DNA of 64,000 bases from Gehongia tenuis (GTDB lineage: Bacteria > Bacillota > Clostridia > Christensenellales > NSJ-53): positions 277,083-341,082 of the forward strand of contig NZ_JACRSR010000002.1 in NCBI RefSeq assembly GCF_014384795.1, in the 5' to 3' direction. The translations under genes and the position numbers were made by a program. The notes under the pieces were generated by a model that worked only from the letters and a program-made list of their open reading frames with translations, made no database searches and was not told where the DNA came from. The first letter of the stretch is position 1; each line of letters begins with the position of its first letter. Shown in pieces: positions 43,932 through 52,882 of this stretch.

Positions 43932-44794
43932 CTGAGGATCTCCACGCCGTCCTCGGTAATGAGCACCATACTCTCCCACTGGGCGGAAAGCTTGCCGTCG
44001 GCCGTGTACACCGTCCAGCCATTCTTCTCATCGGTTACCACCCGGTCCGTGCCCTCGTTCACCATGGGCTCCACGGTGAACATCATGCCGGGCACCAGCA
44101 GCATCTCCGCGCCCCGTTTGGAAACATAGCTCACAAAAGGCTCCTCATGGAATTCCAGGCCCACACCATGGCCGCCGATCTCCCGCACCACCGAATAGCC
44201 GTTCTTTAAAGCGTGCTCATGGACCGCCTCGCCCATGTCACCCATAAAGCCCCAAGGCTTCAGCGCCGCAATGCCCACCTCCACGCATTCCTTGGCCACC
44301 TGCACCAGTCTTTGAGCGGCATCGCTCACTTCACCGATCATGAACATGCGGGACGCATCGGAAAAATAACCGTCCAGAATGGTGGAAACATCCACATTGA
44401 TGATATCCCCTTCCTTCAGCACCACGTCGGAACTGGGAATGCCGTGGCACACCTCGCTGTTGAGGGATGTACATACACTTTTGGGGAAACCGTTGTAATG
44501 AAGGGGCGCCGGAACGGCGCCCGCCCCGCGGGTATACTCTTCCACCAGCCGGTCGATCTCCCCGGTGGAAATACCCGCCTTCACAAAGGGCGTGATGTAG
44601 TCCAGCAGCCCATTGTTTACCGCGGCGCTCTCTTTGATCCGGGCGATCTGCTCCGGCGTTTTGATCAGTTCCCGTCCGGGCACCTCATGGCCCAAGGCCC
44701 GGTAATGCTCGATCCTCTCGTCCATTTGCATATGACAGCGCTTGTACTTTTGGCCGCTGCCGCACCAGCACGCATCGTTTCGACCAATCTTCAT
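43925..44794 (-). CDS. map: Methionine aminopeptidase with SEC-C zinc motif
   Basis: The 289-residue enzyme removes initiator Met. The first 25 residues form an SEC-C zinc motif (NDACWCGSGQKYKRCH), followed by the pita-bread fold. The metal ligands appear in NVDVSTILDGYFSDASRMF, GGHGVGLEFHEEP, MFTVEPM and the C-terminal WESMVLITEDG. The SEC-C form is found in a subset of Clostridia. It is followed by the coupled hydrolase gene. Confidence 0.95.
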   Translation of the reverse strand: MKIGRNDACWCGSGQKYKRCHMQMDERIEHYRALGHEVPGRELIKTPEQIARIKESAAVNNGLLDYITPFVKAGISTGEIDRLVEEYTRGAGAVPAPLHYNGFPKSVCTSLNSEVCHGIPSSDVVLKEGDIINVDVSTILDGYFSDASRMFMIGEVSDAAQRLVQVAKECVEVGIAALKPWGFMGDMGEAVHEHALKNGYSVVREIGGHGVGLEFHEEPFVSYVSKRGAEMLLVPGMMFTVEPMVNEGTDRVVTDEKNGWTVYTADGKLSAQWESMVLITEDGVEILSC

Positions 44795-44907
44795 ATTTCA
44801 ACCTTCTTTCCAAAAAAAGGGCTGACCCTTTGTCATGCTTTTATTATACTCGCAACGATCCTTTCCCTCCAGCGATTCCGAAAATCTCCTTCGACTTGAC
44901 CCTGACA

Positions 44908-44927
44908 CAATTTTGATAAAATTGTTC
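44908..44927. repeat. Inverted repeat upstream of the zinc-ribbon operon
   Basis: ACAATTTT-GAT-AAAATTGT lies 95-115 bases before the 45022 gene, and the direct repeat GAGTATCC occurs twice within the next 70 bases. Either could be an operator; no regulator is adjacent. Confidence 0.3.
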
Positions 44928-45021
44928 GCAAAAAAATGAGGACAATTACGCCGTTTTGGAGTATCCTTACCATTAAGAGTATCCAGAAAGGGAAATCTTA
45001 CAAAGTATAGGTGGGAAACGG

Positions 45022-45429
45022 ATGAAAAACAAATTGATGAGCTTCATGCGGGGTCGCTATGGTATGGATCAGCTGGGCAAATTTATCCTGGTGATCTGCT
45101 GTATTCTGCTGGTCGTCGCTCTTCTTACGAGCCGGACCGTGGTAGGGCCCATCTTTTATTTTCTGGCCCTGGCGCTGCTGATCTATTCCTATGTGCGCAT
45201 GTTCTCTCGAAAGATTGATAAGCGTTATCGGGAAAACATGGCTTACATGAGCTTCCGCTACCGCTTCACCAGCCGATGGACCCGTGCCAAGGAGCAGGCC
45301 AGCCAGCGGAAGACCCACCGGTTCTTCAAATGCCCGGGCTGCGGCACCACCGTTCGGGTGCCCAAGAACAAGGGCAAGATCCGCATCACCTGTCCCAAGT
45401 GCAAGCAATCCTTTATTAAGACCACCTGA
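45022..45429 (+). CDS. Small membrane protein with C-terminal zinc ribbon
   Basis: This 135-residue protein has two hydrophobic segments (about 17-35 and 38-56), a basic stretch, and a C-terminal zinc ribbon CPGC-(17)-CPKC. I recognise no named family, but proteins of this layout occur beside DUF5685 and DnaJ-domain genes in Clostridia, as here (12 bases before the DUF5685 gene). GGTGGG precedes the ATG. Confidence 0.78.
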   Translation: MKNKLMSFMRGRYGMDQLGKFILVICCILLVVALLTSRTVVGPIFYFLALALLIYSYVRMFSRKIDKRYRENMAYMSFRYRFTSRWTRAKEQASQRKTHRFFKCPGCGTTVRVPKNKGKIRITCPKCKQSFIKTT

Positions 45430-45441
45430 CGGGGGCCGCAA

Positions 45442-46275
45442 ATGTTTGGATACATCATCGCCAATCAGGAGGATCTGTCCGAGGCTGACGCCCGGCACTA
45501 CCGCGCCTGCTACTGCGGCCTGTGCCAGCGGCTGGGCGAGGTCTATGGGCTGCGAGGCCGGGTGACCCTCACCTATGACATGACCTTTCTCATTGTGCTG
45601 CTGTCCTCCCTTTATGAGCCGGAAACCGAACAGGGGCAGCGGCGCTGTGCCGTGCACCCCTTTAAAACCCATGCGTTTTGGCGTACCCCCATCACCGATT
45701 ACGCCGCGGATATGAACGTTGCTCTTGCCTATCACAACTGCTGGGATGACTGGCAGGACGATCGAAGCCTTGCGGGATATTCGGAGGCCAGGCTCCTCCG
45801 CAAACACTATGATGCCATCGAAAAGCGGTATCCCCGTCAGTGCCAGGCTATCGCCGAGGGGCTGTCCAAGCTGGCCGCCATCGAAAAAGCGGGCGTTCCC
45901 GATTTGGACAGCGCAGCCAACGCCTTTGGCGCGTTGATGGCGGAGATCTTCGTTTGGAAGGAGGACGCATGGGCGGACGCCCTGCGGCGAATGGCTGCCG
46001 GCCTGGGCCGGTTTATCTACACCATGGACGCCTACGAGGACGTGGAAAAGGATGTGCGGAAAGGGCGTTACAATCCGCTGGTCCAGCTTCATCAGGGCCC
46101 CGATTTTGAGGTGCGGTGCAAGCGAATTCTCACCCTCTTTCTTGGCGAATGCGCCATTGCGTTTGAAAAACTGCCCCTGGTTCAGGATCTGCCCATACTC
46201 CGCAACATTCTCTATTCCGGAGTGTGGACAAAATACACGCTTCTTCAAAAGAAAAAGGAAAGGAACGAATCATGA
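45442..46275 (+). CDS. DUF5685 family protein
   Basis: This 277-residue, mostly helical protein begins [20 protein letters not shown] and has [13 protein letters not shown], a Cys-x-x-Cys pair near residue 28-31 typical of DUF5685. Other conserved-looking stretches are DDWQDDRS and DAYEDVEKD, Asp-rich in the manner of metal- or prenyl-phosphate-binding helices. Function is unknown. The stop overlaps the ATG of the DnaJ-domain gene (ATGA). Confidence 0.85.
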   Translation: MFGYIIANQEDLSEADARHYRACYCGLCQRLGEVYGLRGRVTLTYDMTFLIVLLSSLYEPETEQGQRRCAVHPFKTHAFWRTPITDYAADMNVALAYHNCWDDWQDDRSLAGYSEARLLRKHYDAIEKRYPRQCQAIAEGLSKLAAIEKAGVPDLDSAANAFGALMAEIFVWKEDAWADALRRMAAGLGRFIYTMDAYEDVEKDVRKGRYNPLVQLHQGPDFEVRCKRILTLFLGECAIAFEKLPLVQDLPILRNILYSGVWTKYTLLQKKKERNES

Positions 46276-46946
46276 GGGACCCTTATGAGGTGCTTGGGCT
46301 GCCCAGCACCGCTTCCGACGACGAGGTAAAAAAGGCCTACCGCCGGCTGGCCAAGAAGTATCATCCCGATGCCAATCCGGGAGACAAGGTCGCTGAGCAG
46401 AGGATGAAGGAGATCAACGTCGCCTATGATCAGATCATGAATAAGACCGCTCAGAGCTCCGCCGGCGGCTATCAGGGCGGGGGTTACGGCGGCGGGGGCT
46501 ATGGCGGCGGTTATGGACCCTTTGGCGGTTTTGGCGGCTATGGGCCCTTCGGCGGCGGTTACGGTCCGCGCAGCAGCAACGCCTATGATGATCCGGAGGA
46601 CGCCCATATGCAGGCTGTCCGCAATTTTATCCAGAACCGAAGGTATCAGGAGGCGCTTAATCTTCTGGACAGCATGCAAAACCGTACAGCGGAATGGTAC
46701 TACTATGCCGCTATCGCCCATGCCGGACTGGGCAACCGGGTGCAGGCCGAGGATTACGCCGAAAAAGCGGTGTCCATGGACCCCAGCAATCCGGAGTATC
46801 GAGAGTTCCTGGATGCTCTTCACAGTCCCGAGCAAGCCTACGGCACCTATGGCCGCCAATTCAATATGCCGGGCATGAACATCGGCAAATACTGCATGGG
46901 CTTTTGTCTTATGAACTTGCTCTGCCGGCTGTGCTGGTGCTGCTAA
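46272..46946 (+). CDS. DnaJ-domain protein with Gly-rich linker and Cys-rich tail
   Basis: The 224-residue protein has a J-domain at 1-60 ([40 protein letters not shown], HPD motif intact), a Gly/Tyr/Phe-rich linker at about 72-115, two TPR-like helix pairs (about 125-190), and a short hydrophobic C-terminus ending LLCRLCWCC. The HPD motif predicts DnaK stimulation. Its operon partners suggest a specialised client at the membrane. Confidence 0.9.
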   Translation: MRDPYEVLGLPSTASDDEVKKAYRRLAKKYHPDANPGDKVAEQRMKEINVAYDQIMNKTAQSSAGGYQGGGYGGGGYGGGYGPFGGFGGYGPFGGGYGPRSSNAYDDPEDAHMQAVRNFIQNRRYQEALNLLDSMQNRTAEWYYYAAIAHAGLGNRVQAEDYAEKAVSMDPSNPEYREFLDALHSPEQAYGTYGRQFNMPGMNIGKYCMGFCLMNLLCRLCWCC

Positions 46947-46947
46947 A

Positions 46948-46984
46948 TCAAAAGGGCTCGATCATCTCGGGCCCTTTTGATCGC
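46948..46984 (+). terminator. Probable terminator after the DnaJ-domain gene
   Basis: Stem ATCAAAAGGGC/GCCCTTTTGAT starting a few bases after the stop. The T-rich part lies within the stem rather than after it, so it is a weaker example. Confidence 0.5.
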
Positions 46985-47098
46985 TTAGCCCCTGCATCCC
47001 CTTTTGGATTCACGACTGATATAGACCGCAGTTTCCTCCCTGTGCGCTTCCTGCCTCACATGAAAGGGCGGCACAAATGCGGCCCCTCTAAGGACGAA

Positions 47099-47140
47099 AA
47101 CACCAACGGTGCCGTTTTTGCTGGCAGCGTTGGTGTTCTG
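47099..47140 (-). terminator. Terminator of the amidohydrolase gene
   Basis: Stem AACACCAACG/CGTTGGTGTT, followed by TTTT on the minus strand, about 50 bases past the stop. Confidence 0.65.
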
Positions 47141-47190
47141 TTTATCGTTCTGAATTCTCTTCACACGGGCCCTCTAAGCTCCCTTGAATT

Positions 47191-48396
47191 CTACCCGAGA
47201 GACAGCGTATAATCAATCAATACCTGCGCCGCACGCTCCATATCCTCTATCCGCGAAAATTCCTGTGGACTGTGGCTTATCCCCTCCTGACTGGGAATAA
47301 AAAGCATCACCGTGTCCAAATAAAGACCAAACAGCTGGGCATCATGCCCCGCCCCGCTGTTCATAACCCGGTACCGGTAGTGGGCATCCCTGCAAATCCG
47401 TTCCATTGCGCTGACCAGCTTGGGAGCCATAGCCACCGCGACCTGGTTGAGGCTTTGGACAATCTCGCAGGACACCGGGCTTTCCTGCTGGATCAGTGAG
47501 GCAATAGCGTCCACCAATTCTCTTCGATCCTCATCACAGGCGGAACGGATGTCCACGGCAAATCTTACTTCGCCCGGGATTACATTATCCGCATTCGGAC
47601 TGCAATAGATCGCACCCACGGTTGCAACCGCGCCCTCGTAGGCGCGTGCAAGCTCCGGGATCTTCGAAATCACCTTCGCCGCAGCAACCATCGCATCTTT
47701 GCGAAGATTCATGGGCGTAGTTCCCGCATGATTGCTGACCCCCCGAATCGTAACAAACAATTTGGTGAGCCCTACAATATGCTTTACGACCCCGATCTGT
47801 TCTTGATTCTCCCAGAGAATGCCGCCCTGTTCAATATGCGTTTCTATGTATTGAATAACGTTTTGAAATGCCGTATTCAATCGAAGATCGTCCCGGCCGC
47901 GGCCGTTTTTCGTGTACCACCCCTCGGAAATATACGCATTCAGGCTTTTGCCAGTGGCCTCATTTCGGCACTTTTCCTCCTGCAGCAGTCCGCAGATATG
48001 TTTGCTGGACAAAAAACCATCGCCGATCGTGCCTCCCTCCTCGTCATTGGTCGCCAGAATGTCCAGGGAATATTCAGGTTGGATCCCCTTTCCCGTGAAA
48101 TATGCGGCCACCGCCAAGCCAACGGCAATTCCCACCGCGCCATCATACTTCCCGCCCTGGATAACGGAATCATAGTGGGAACCCAGCACAATGCTTTCCT
48201 TCCTCCTGCCTTCCAAATGTCCGGCGATCGTTCCAAGGTTATCCGTTTGAACATCAAGCCCCAGGGATTCCATCGTCCCGATGATATATTCCCATGCATC
48301 CTGGGACTCTTTTGTAAAGGAGCGGCGGGTCACACCCGGGCCCGGCGCCGAAAAATGGCTCAAGTTTTCGAGAAACGTACTGATTTCGTATTTCAT
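47191..48396 (-). CDS. M20 family amidohydrolase (carbamoylase/allantoate amidohydrolase type)
   Basis: This 401-residue metal-dependent hydrolase has zinc-binding VLGSHYDSVIQGGKYDGAVG near residue 80, TNDEEGG near 120, and the dimerisation lid segment GVSNHAGTTPMNLRKDA typical of N-carbamoyl-L-amino acid hydrolases and allantoate amidohydrolases. The exact substrate is not clear. The ATG at 48396 follows AAAGGTGAG; an ATG 9 bases earlier is also in frame. It stands alone between two terminators. Confidence 0.88.
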   Translation of the reverse strand: MKYEISTFLENLSHFSAPGPGVTRRSFTKESQDAWEYIIGTMESLGLDVQTDNLGTIAGHLEGRRKESIVLGSHYDSVIQGGKYDGAVGIAVGLAVAAYFTGKGIQPEYSLDILATNDEEGGTIGDGFLSSKHICGLLQEEKCRNEATGKSLNAYISEGWYTKNGRGRDDLRLNTAFQNVIQYIETHIEQGGILWENQEQIGVVKHIVGLTKLFVTIRGVSNHAGTTPMNLRKDAMVAAAKVISKIPELARAYEGAVATVGAIYCSPNADNVIPGEVRFAVDIRSACDEDRRELVDAIASLIQQESPVSCEIVQSLNQVAVAMAPKLVSAMERICRDAHYRYRVMNSGAGHDAQLFGLYLDTVMLFIPSQEGISHSPQEFSRIEDMERAAQVLIDYTLSLG

Positions 48397-48555
48397 CGGA
48401 CTCACCTTTACCTTTATATATTGGACGCCCCTATTCCCGGCGCCCGTCGTCAGTCATGGCCATTCATATAGTTCCACAGATTCAGAGTTATTTCCTTCCA
48501 AGCCGCTCTTTTCTCGCACGGAACCTGCCGCCCGGAATCGGCCGAAGCGTGCAAA

Positions 48556-48595
48556 AAACATTGGGGATTGTGACCAAGTCACAATCCCCACACAT
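48556..48595 (-). terminator. Terminator of the 48.6 kb isomerase gene
   Basis: Perfect 13-base stem TGGGGATTGTGAC/GTCACAATCCCCA with loop, followed on the minus strand by ATG then T6. Confidence 0.85.
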
Positions 48596-48610
48596 GAGAA
48601 AGAGGGCCTA

Positions 48611-49480
48611 TTATTCAAACTGAATGCCATTGAACTTCCGGAATGCGTCCATGCTGACCTTGATGGATTCCAATTCAGGAAGCTGGGTAAAATCCTGCTC
48701 CAGGACCATGTATTCCAGATGGGGCGCATTGGAAGCGGCGTCAATGATGGCCTGAATCGGAAGAACGCCAGTGCCGATTTCGGTGAAGCAGCGCGGGTCC
48801 TTGGTGTCGTGGAAGATTTCACGGGTCACCTCTTTGCCCTCGTCCACGATCCCATCATACATGTTGATGGCCTGCGGAGCATTCTTCGGAAAATCCTTTT
48901 GATGAAGAAGAACCAGGCGGTCCTTATATTTTTTGATCAGCGCCACCGGATCAAAGCCGCCGCGGGTGACCCAATAGGTGTCCATTTCAATGAAAACAAG
49001 GCTGGGGTCCGTATTTTCCATGATGATATCGTAGATGCTCTTTCCATTGAACCGCTGGAACTCCATGTAGTGATTATGGTAATAGTAGCGCATCCCCCGC
49101 TCCTGGCACATCCTGCCGATTTCATTGAAGAACTCGCACCGGCGATAGATGTAGTCCATATCATTGTAAGGGAAAAACTCCGTATCGCAGCCGATCTGCT
49201 TGTTTCCCAGCTCCTGATGATAATCAAGGATGGCGGGCAGACGGTCCAGCCGAAGGGGATTGATATGGCTGCCGACGATCTTCAGGCCCAAATTGGCCAG
49301 ATTCTCACGAAGCTCCCTGGCGGGGAATCCAAAGCCTACGCCATCGTCAGTATCGGCGTGATGATTGGCAGCTTCAACATACTTATATCCGGTTTCCGAA
49401 AGCTTGGCAAGGGTTGCAAAATTGTTTTCTTGAAAGGAATTGCGAACAGAATACAGTTGGATACCTACTTTTAATGCCAT
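48611..49480 (-). CDS. Xylose isomerase-like TIM barrel sugar phosphate isomerase/epimerase
   Basis: The 289-residue protein has the AP-endonuclease-2/isomerase barrel with probable metal ligands in YYYHNHYMEF, FIEMDTYW, LLHQKDF and CFTEIGTG, and a closing EQDF. It begins VGIQLYSVRNSF, common in the YcjR/IolE-like group. The substrate is unknown. GAGAGGCTGG precedes the ATG. An AraC regulator is divergent across 160 bases, so it probably controls this gene in response to a sugar. Confidence 0.88.
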   Translation of the reverse strand: MALKVGIQLYSVRNSFQENNFATLAKLSETGYKYVEAANHHADTDDGVGFGFPARELRENLANLGLKIVGSHINPLRLDRLPAILDYHQELGNKQIGCDTEFFPYNDMDYIYRRCEFFNEIGRMCQERGMRYYYHNHYMEFQRFNGKSIYDIIMENTDPSLVFIEMDTYWVTRGGFDPVALIKKYKDRLVLLHQKDFPKNAPQAINMYDGIVDEGKEVTREIFHDTKDPRCFTEIGTGVLPIQAIIDAASNAPHLEYMVLEQDFTQLPELESIKVSMDAFRKFNGIQFE

Positions 49481-49640
49481 TTAGACCAGCCTCTCTTGAA
49501 TTTCATAGATTTACAATTCCCATTATAGTGTTCTTATTCCGATGATTCTATGATATTTTTGACCCAAATTCGGTTGATATTGATATTATGGATATGCTAT
49601 GCTAAGGAATAGAACACGCCAAAGAAGGGGGGCGTCCATT

Positions 49641-50492
49641 TTGCTCGATCGTTGGACGGCACAGCATGAGATCGTGGACAACAACGGGGAGATCCCCGTT
49701 TATTTTCATATCAATCGTAAATGTCATTATATGACCATGCACTGGCACGAACATATAGAAATGATCTATCAGCTGAGCGGCCGAATGACTGCAACGGCCC
49801 AGGGGGAGCAATATGAACTGAAGCCTGGAGATATGCTGATCGTCAATCCAAATGAGCTTCATCGGACCATTTCCCTCGGTGCGGATGCTCCCTATGTGTT
49901 AATTCAAATTTCCGTTCAGCGTCTTCGGGAAATGATGCCCGCCTTTGAAATCGTTCATTTCAAAAATTACATTCCAGCGAAAGAGATCTCCCCATTTCCC
50001 GAAGTCATCCAGGCTTTTCAGCAGATGAAGCAGGCTTACCTTTCGCAGGACGACGGATACACCCTGCTGTTCATGGCGAACCTCTATAAAGTTTTGTATC
50101 TGCTGTATCGGAATTTTGCCTATCAGATGAGACCGGATTCCGATGAGGGCAATAACCGGGATCTGCAGCGGATAGCGGACGTCATGGAATGGATCCAGAA
50201 CAACTACAGACAGAAGCTGACGCTGCGGGAAGCCGCCGGCCTTCTGGGCATCTCCAAGGAACATTTTTGCAGAATTTTTCGGAAGTACACCGGCCAGACC
50301 TTCCTGGAATATCTAAACTGCTATCGTACTAGCCGTTTCTGGGAGGATATGCAGACCTCCGGCAAAAGCTTCACGGAGCTCATGGAGCAAAACGGTATTT
50401 TCAACTATAAAGTATTCATTCAAACTTTCCGGCAGATGTACGGAAAAACGCCAAGAGAGCTGCGCTACGGCAAGCGGACCAGCAAAGCATAA
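49641..50492 (+). CDS. AraC family transcriptional regulator with cupin sensor
   Basis: The 283-residue protein has an N-terminal cupin (about 10-90; MHWHEHIEMIYQLSGRM, ELKPGDMLIVNPNELH) and a C-terminal double HTH (about 190-280; LTLREAAGLLGISKEHFCRIFRKYTGQTF and the YGKTPRELR ending). I start it at TTG 49641, 8 bases after AAGGGGGG; the ATG at 49599 has no ribosome site. Likely controls the divergent isomerase gene. Confidence 0.88.
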   Translation: MLDRWTAQHEIVDNNGEIPVYFHINRKCHYMTMHWHEHIEMIYQLSGRMTATAQGEQYELKPGDMLIVNPNELHRTISLGADAPYVLIQISVQRLREMMPAFEIVHFKNYIPAKEISPFPEVIQAFQQMKQAYLSQDDGYTLLFMANLYKVLYLLYRNFAYQMRPDSDEGNNRDLQRIADVMEWIQNNYRQKLTLREAAGLLGISKEHFCRIFRKYTGQTFLEYLNCYRTSRFWEDMQTSGKSFTELMEQNGIFNYKVFIQTFRQMYGKTPRELRYGKRTSKA

Positions 50493-50526
50493 AATGCTGG
50501 CGAATAGCGCTGAATACGTGCCGCAG

Positions 50527-52428
50527 CTAAGGTTCATTTGGATAAAAGGCGTACCTATTTTTCCCTTTTTTCTTTACCTGGTAAAGGGCAATATCGGCGT
50601 TCTTATAGAGGCTCTCAAAATCAACGCCCGACTGAGGAGACAGCGCCACCCCGATGCTGGCAGCGATTTTGCAAACGCCGGCATCCGTCTCAATTTCCCG
50701 GCGCAGAACGGCGGTCAGTTCCTGCGCCTTTTTCTCAGCGGCTTCCCGGTCCCGCACCGGCAGGAAAGCGATAAACTCATCGCCCCCGATGCGGCCCACA
50801 ATATCGCTTTCCCGGAACTGGCTTCGGATCGTCCGGGCAAAATCCAGCAGCACCTTATCCCCAATGTCATGCCCAAAGCGGTCGTTGACCTGCTTAAAGT
50901 TATCGATATCCAGGATGAAAAAAGCGAAGGGGCCGGGGGACTTCAGCATTGAACGGATATGTTCCCGTGTGGCAGCCTTGTTAAAAAGGCCGCTGAGGGA
51001 ATCCTGCTGCATCCTATCCAGCATATACTGTTCCCGACGCTTTTCCGCATCAATATTCTGTCGATAAACCAGCATCCTCACCGAACCATCCTCCGTTACG
51101 GTGTAGATGTGGGCGTTGATGCGCATCCAATAATAGTTGGTGCCGTCGGTGGAGATCTGAAAATCATAGCGCAGATTTTCCGTGCCCTGCTGATAAGCCT
51201 CCAGCACGCGTTCCGGCGAGAAGATGTCGAGGTATTGCTGGCGGAATTCCTCTTTGATTTGTTTTTCAGAAATGATCCGCAGTGCTTCATCAAAGGGAGT
51301 CCCCTTTGGCGCACCCAGGCTCTCAAAGTATGCCTCCGTCGCTTCGCTGGCCGCCCGGTTATGAGTGATATCCAGCTCATAGATGTTCTCATACAGCTGT
51401 TCGGTCGCCTTCACAAACGCGGCCTGATGCTCCTGTTCCCGGGCAACAGTGAGCTCGACAACCTGCCGGTTGTATTTGCGGATGATGCCGGTGATGGTCA
51501 GCAGCACAAAGATCACGACAACGACCAATACCACCAAGGCCCCAAGCAGCTGAAGGGTGAGCTGTCGGTTCAGGTCGGCGGTATTATGATCGATCAACAG
51601 GTACCATCCCAGATTGGAGATATACTGGGACGCCAGATAGCCTTTTGCGCCCTGTTCCCCATACCAAAACGCCTGCCTGCCCTCCCCGCTTTGCAGAATA
51701 TTGTCCTTCAGCTGAGCATACTGGCTGTCCTCAAACAGATCCGTCGCTTCATAGCCCGTTCGGTCCGTGGAGATTTCTATCGTGCCGTCCGCGGCCACCA
51801 GATAGGCCCGAACATCAAATTTTTCTTCGTATTCCCGTAGCAGGGCCTGCAGCGTGTCCACCCGGAACCCCACGCCCACAATTCCCATGATTTCGCCGGC
51901 CTGGCCGGTGATCTTCGCATTGATAAAAACTGTTACTTCGTTTTTAGCGGCCTCATCGTTGTCTATGTTCAGGGAATACTCCTCCCCCGCCTCCAGGAAC
52001 GCATAGTACCAGTCGTTCTCCGGATTTCCTTGCTCCAGCACGCGGTCCAGACCATTGAAGTGATAATACCGGTTCGTCCTTGTGGAAACAAGAAAGACGG
52101 AATCATAGTCATATTTCACCCGGTAGGCGTCCAGATATTCCCGCATGGTCTTAATGAAGTCCTCGTCCTCCAGATGATCCTCTTCGTCGGCAAGAAAGCC
52201 CTTGAGCAGGCTGTCGTTGGCCATCGTCAGGGAGATATTGACCGGCTTGGTGAAGTTGGAATCAATCTGGTGGGAAATGCTCTCCATGGTCAGATCGGAT
52301 ACTTGCTCCACATCCTTCTCGAAAACATCCCAGTTGGCCTTATAGCCAATGACCGCGGTGATGAGAAAACCCACAACAATAATGGCGCAGACCAGAAGGT
52401 TGGTATGCAGCAAAGTCCTTTTCTTCAT
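50527..52428 (-). CDS. Membrane diguanylate cyclase with extracellular Cache domain
   Basis: The 633-residue protein has a membrane segment at about 9-29, an outer dCache-like domain (about 35-275), a second membrane segment (about 290-312), a PAS-like domain (about 330-460) and a C-terminal GGDEF domain. The active site is intact (VGRIGGDEFIAF), and RESD lies five residues before it as the product-binding I-site. It should make c-di-GMP in response to a small extracellular ligand. It is the third gene of the hybrid kinase-Hpt operon, 91 bases after Hpt. Confidence 0.93.
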   Translation of the reverse strand: MKKRTLLHTNLLVCAIIVVGFLITAVIGYKANWDVFEKDVEQVSDLTMESISHQIDSNFTKPVNISLTMANDSLLKGFLADEEDHLEDEDFIKTMREYLDAYRVKYDYDSVFLVSTRTNRYYHFNGLDRVLEQGNPENDWYYAFLEAGEEYSLNIDNDEAAKNEVTVFINAKITGQAGEIMGIVGVGFRVDTLQALLREYEEKFDVRAYLVAADGTIEISTDRTGYEATDLFEDSQYAQLKDNILQSGEGRQAFWYGEQGAKGYLASQYISNLGWYLLIDHNTADLNRQLTLQLLGALVVLVVVVIFVLLTITGIIRKYNRQVVELTVAREQEHQAAFVKATEQLYENIYELDITHNRAASEATEAYFESLGAPKGTPFDEALRIISEKQIKEEFRQQYLDIFSPERVLEAYQQGTENLRYDFQISTDGTNYYWMRINAHIYTVTEDGSVRMLVYRQNIDAEKRREQYMLDRMQQDSLSGLFNKAATREHIRSMLKSPGPFAFFILDIDNFKQVNDRFGHDIGDKVLLDFARTIRSQFRESDIVGRIGGDEFIAFLPVRDREAAEKKAQELTAVLRREIETDAGVCKIAASIGVALSPQSGVDFESLYKNADIALYQVKKKGKNRYAFYPNEP

Positions 52429-52519
52429 AGCCTCTTGATTCCTTTCTTTGATTGCTGCATTCCAGACCAGGCGCTTAGGCGGATTGTCTCACTGCGCAGC
52501 CTTCAGCATGGGTGCACGA

Positions 52520-52879
52520 TTATTTTTCCAGTGCCGTTCGAAGCGCCTCCACCTTCCGAAACTCCTCTTCAATGTTTTGATATAAAGCCTTATAATCGTC
52601 CCGTCGCTCTCTTAAGCGAAGCGGCTCCACGATCTCGCAGACCACGTTGTAGAGCGGCGTCAGTCCCATATTGCCTGCCACGCCCTTGAGCGTATGCGCC
52701 GCTTCAAAAGCGCCCTGATAATCCGATGCCGCAAGCGCTGCTCCCAGATTTTTCAAGCTTTGATCCTCTAAGAGCATATTTAAAAATTTGAAATACATTC
52801 CTTCATTGCCCATGAAGCGTTCCATCGTCACGGAATAATCCGCACCGTAATCATCAAAGATTTTTTGAAATGCGCCCAT
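52520..52879 (-). CDS. Stand-alone Hpt (histidine phosphotransfer) protein
   Basis: This 119-residue helical protein has the Hpt signature AHTLKGVAGNMGLTPLY, with the phospho-accepting His near residue 62. It lacks any kinase or output domain. It starts 3 bases after the stop of the hybrid kinase gene, whose C-terminal receivers are the obvious phosphodonors. GGGGACC lies before the ATG. Confidence 0.92.
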   Translation of the reverse strand: MGAFQKIFDDYGADYSVTMERFMGNEGMYFKFLNMLLEDQSLKNLGAALAASDYQGAFEAAHTLKGVAGNMGLTPLYNVVCEIVEPLRLRERRDDYKALYQNIEEEFRKVEALRTALEK

Positions 52880-52882
52880 CGT

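Noticed and set aside
48281..49474. Plus-strand open frame antisense to the isomerase
   Set aside because: It crosses a strong terminator and matches nothing; the minus-strand isomerase accounts for the region.
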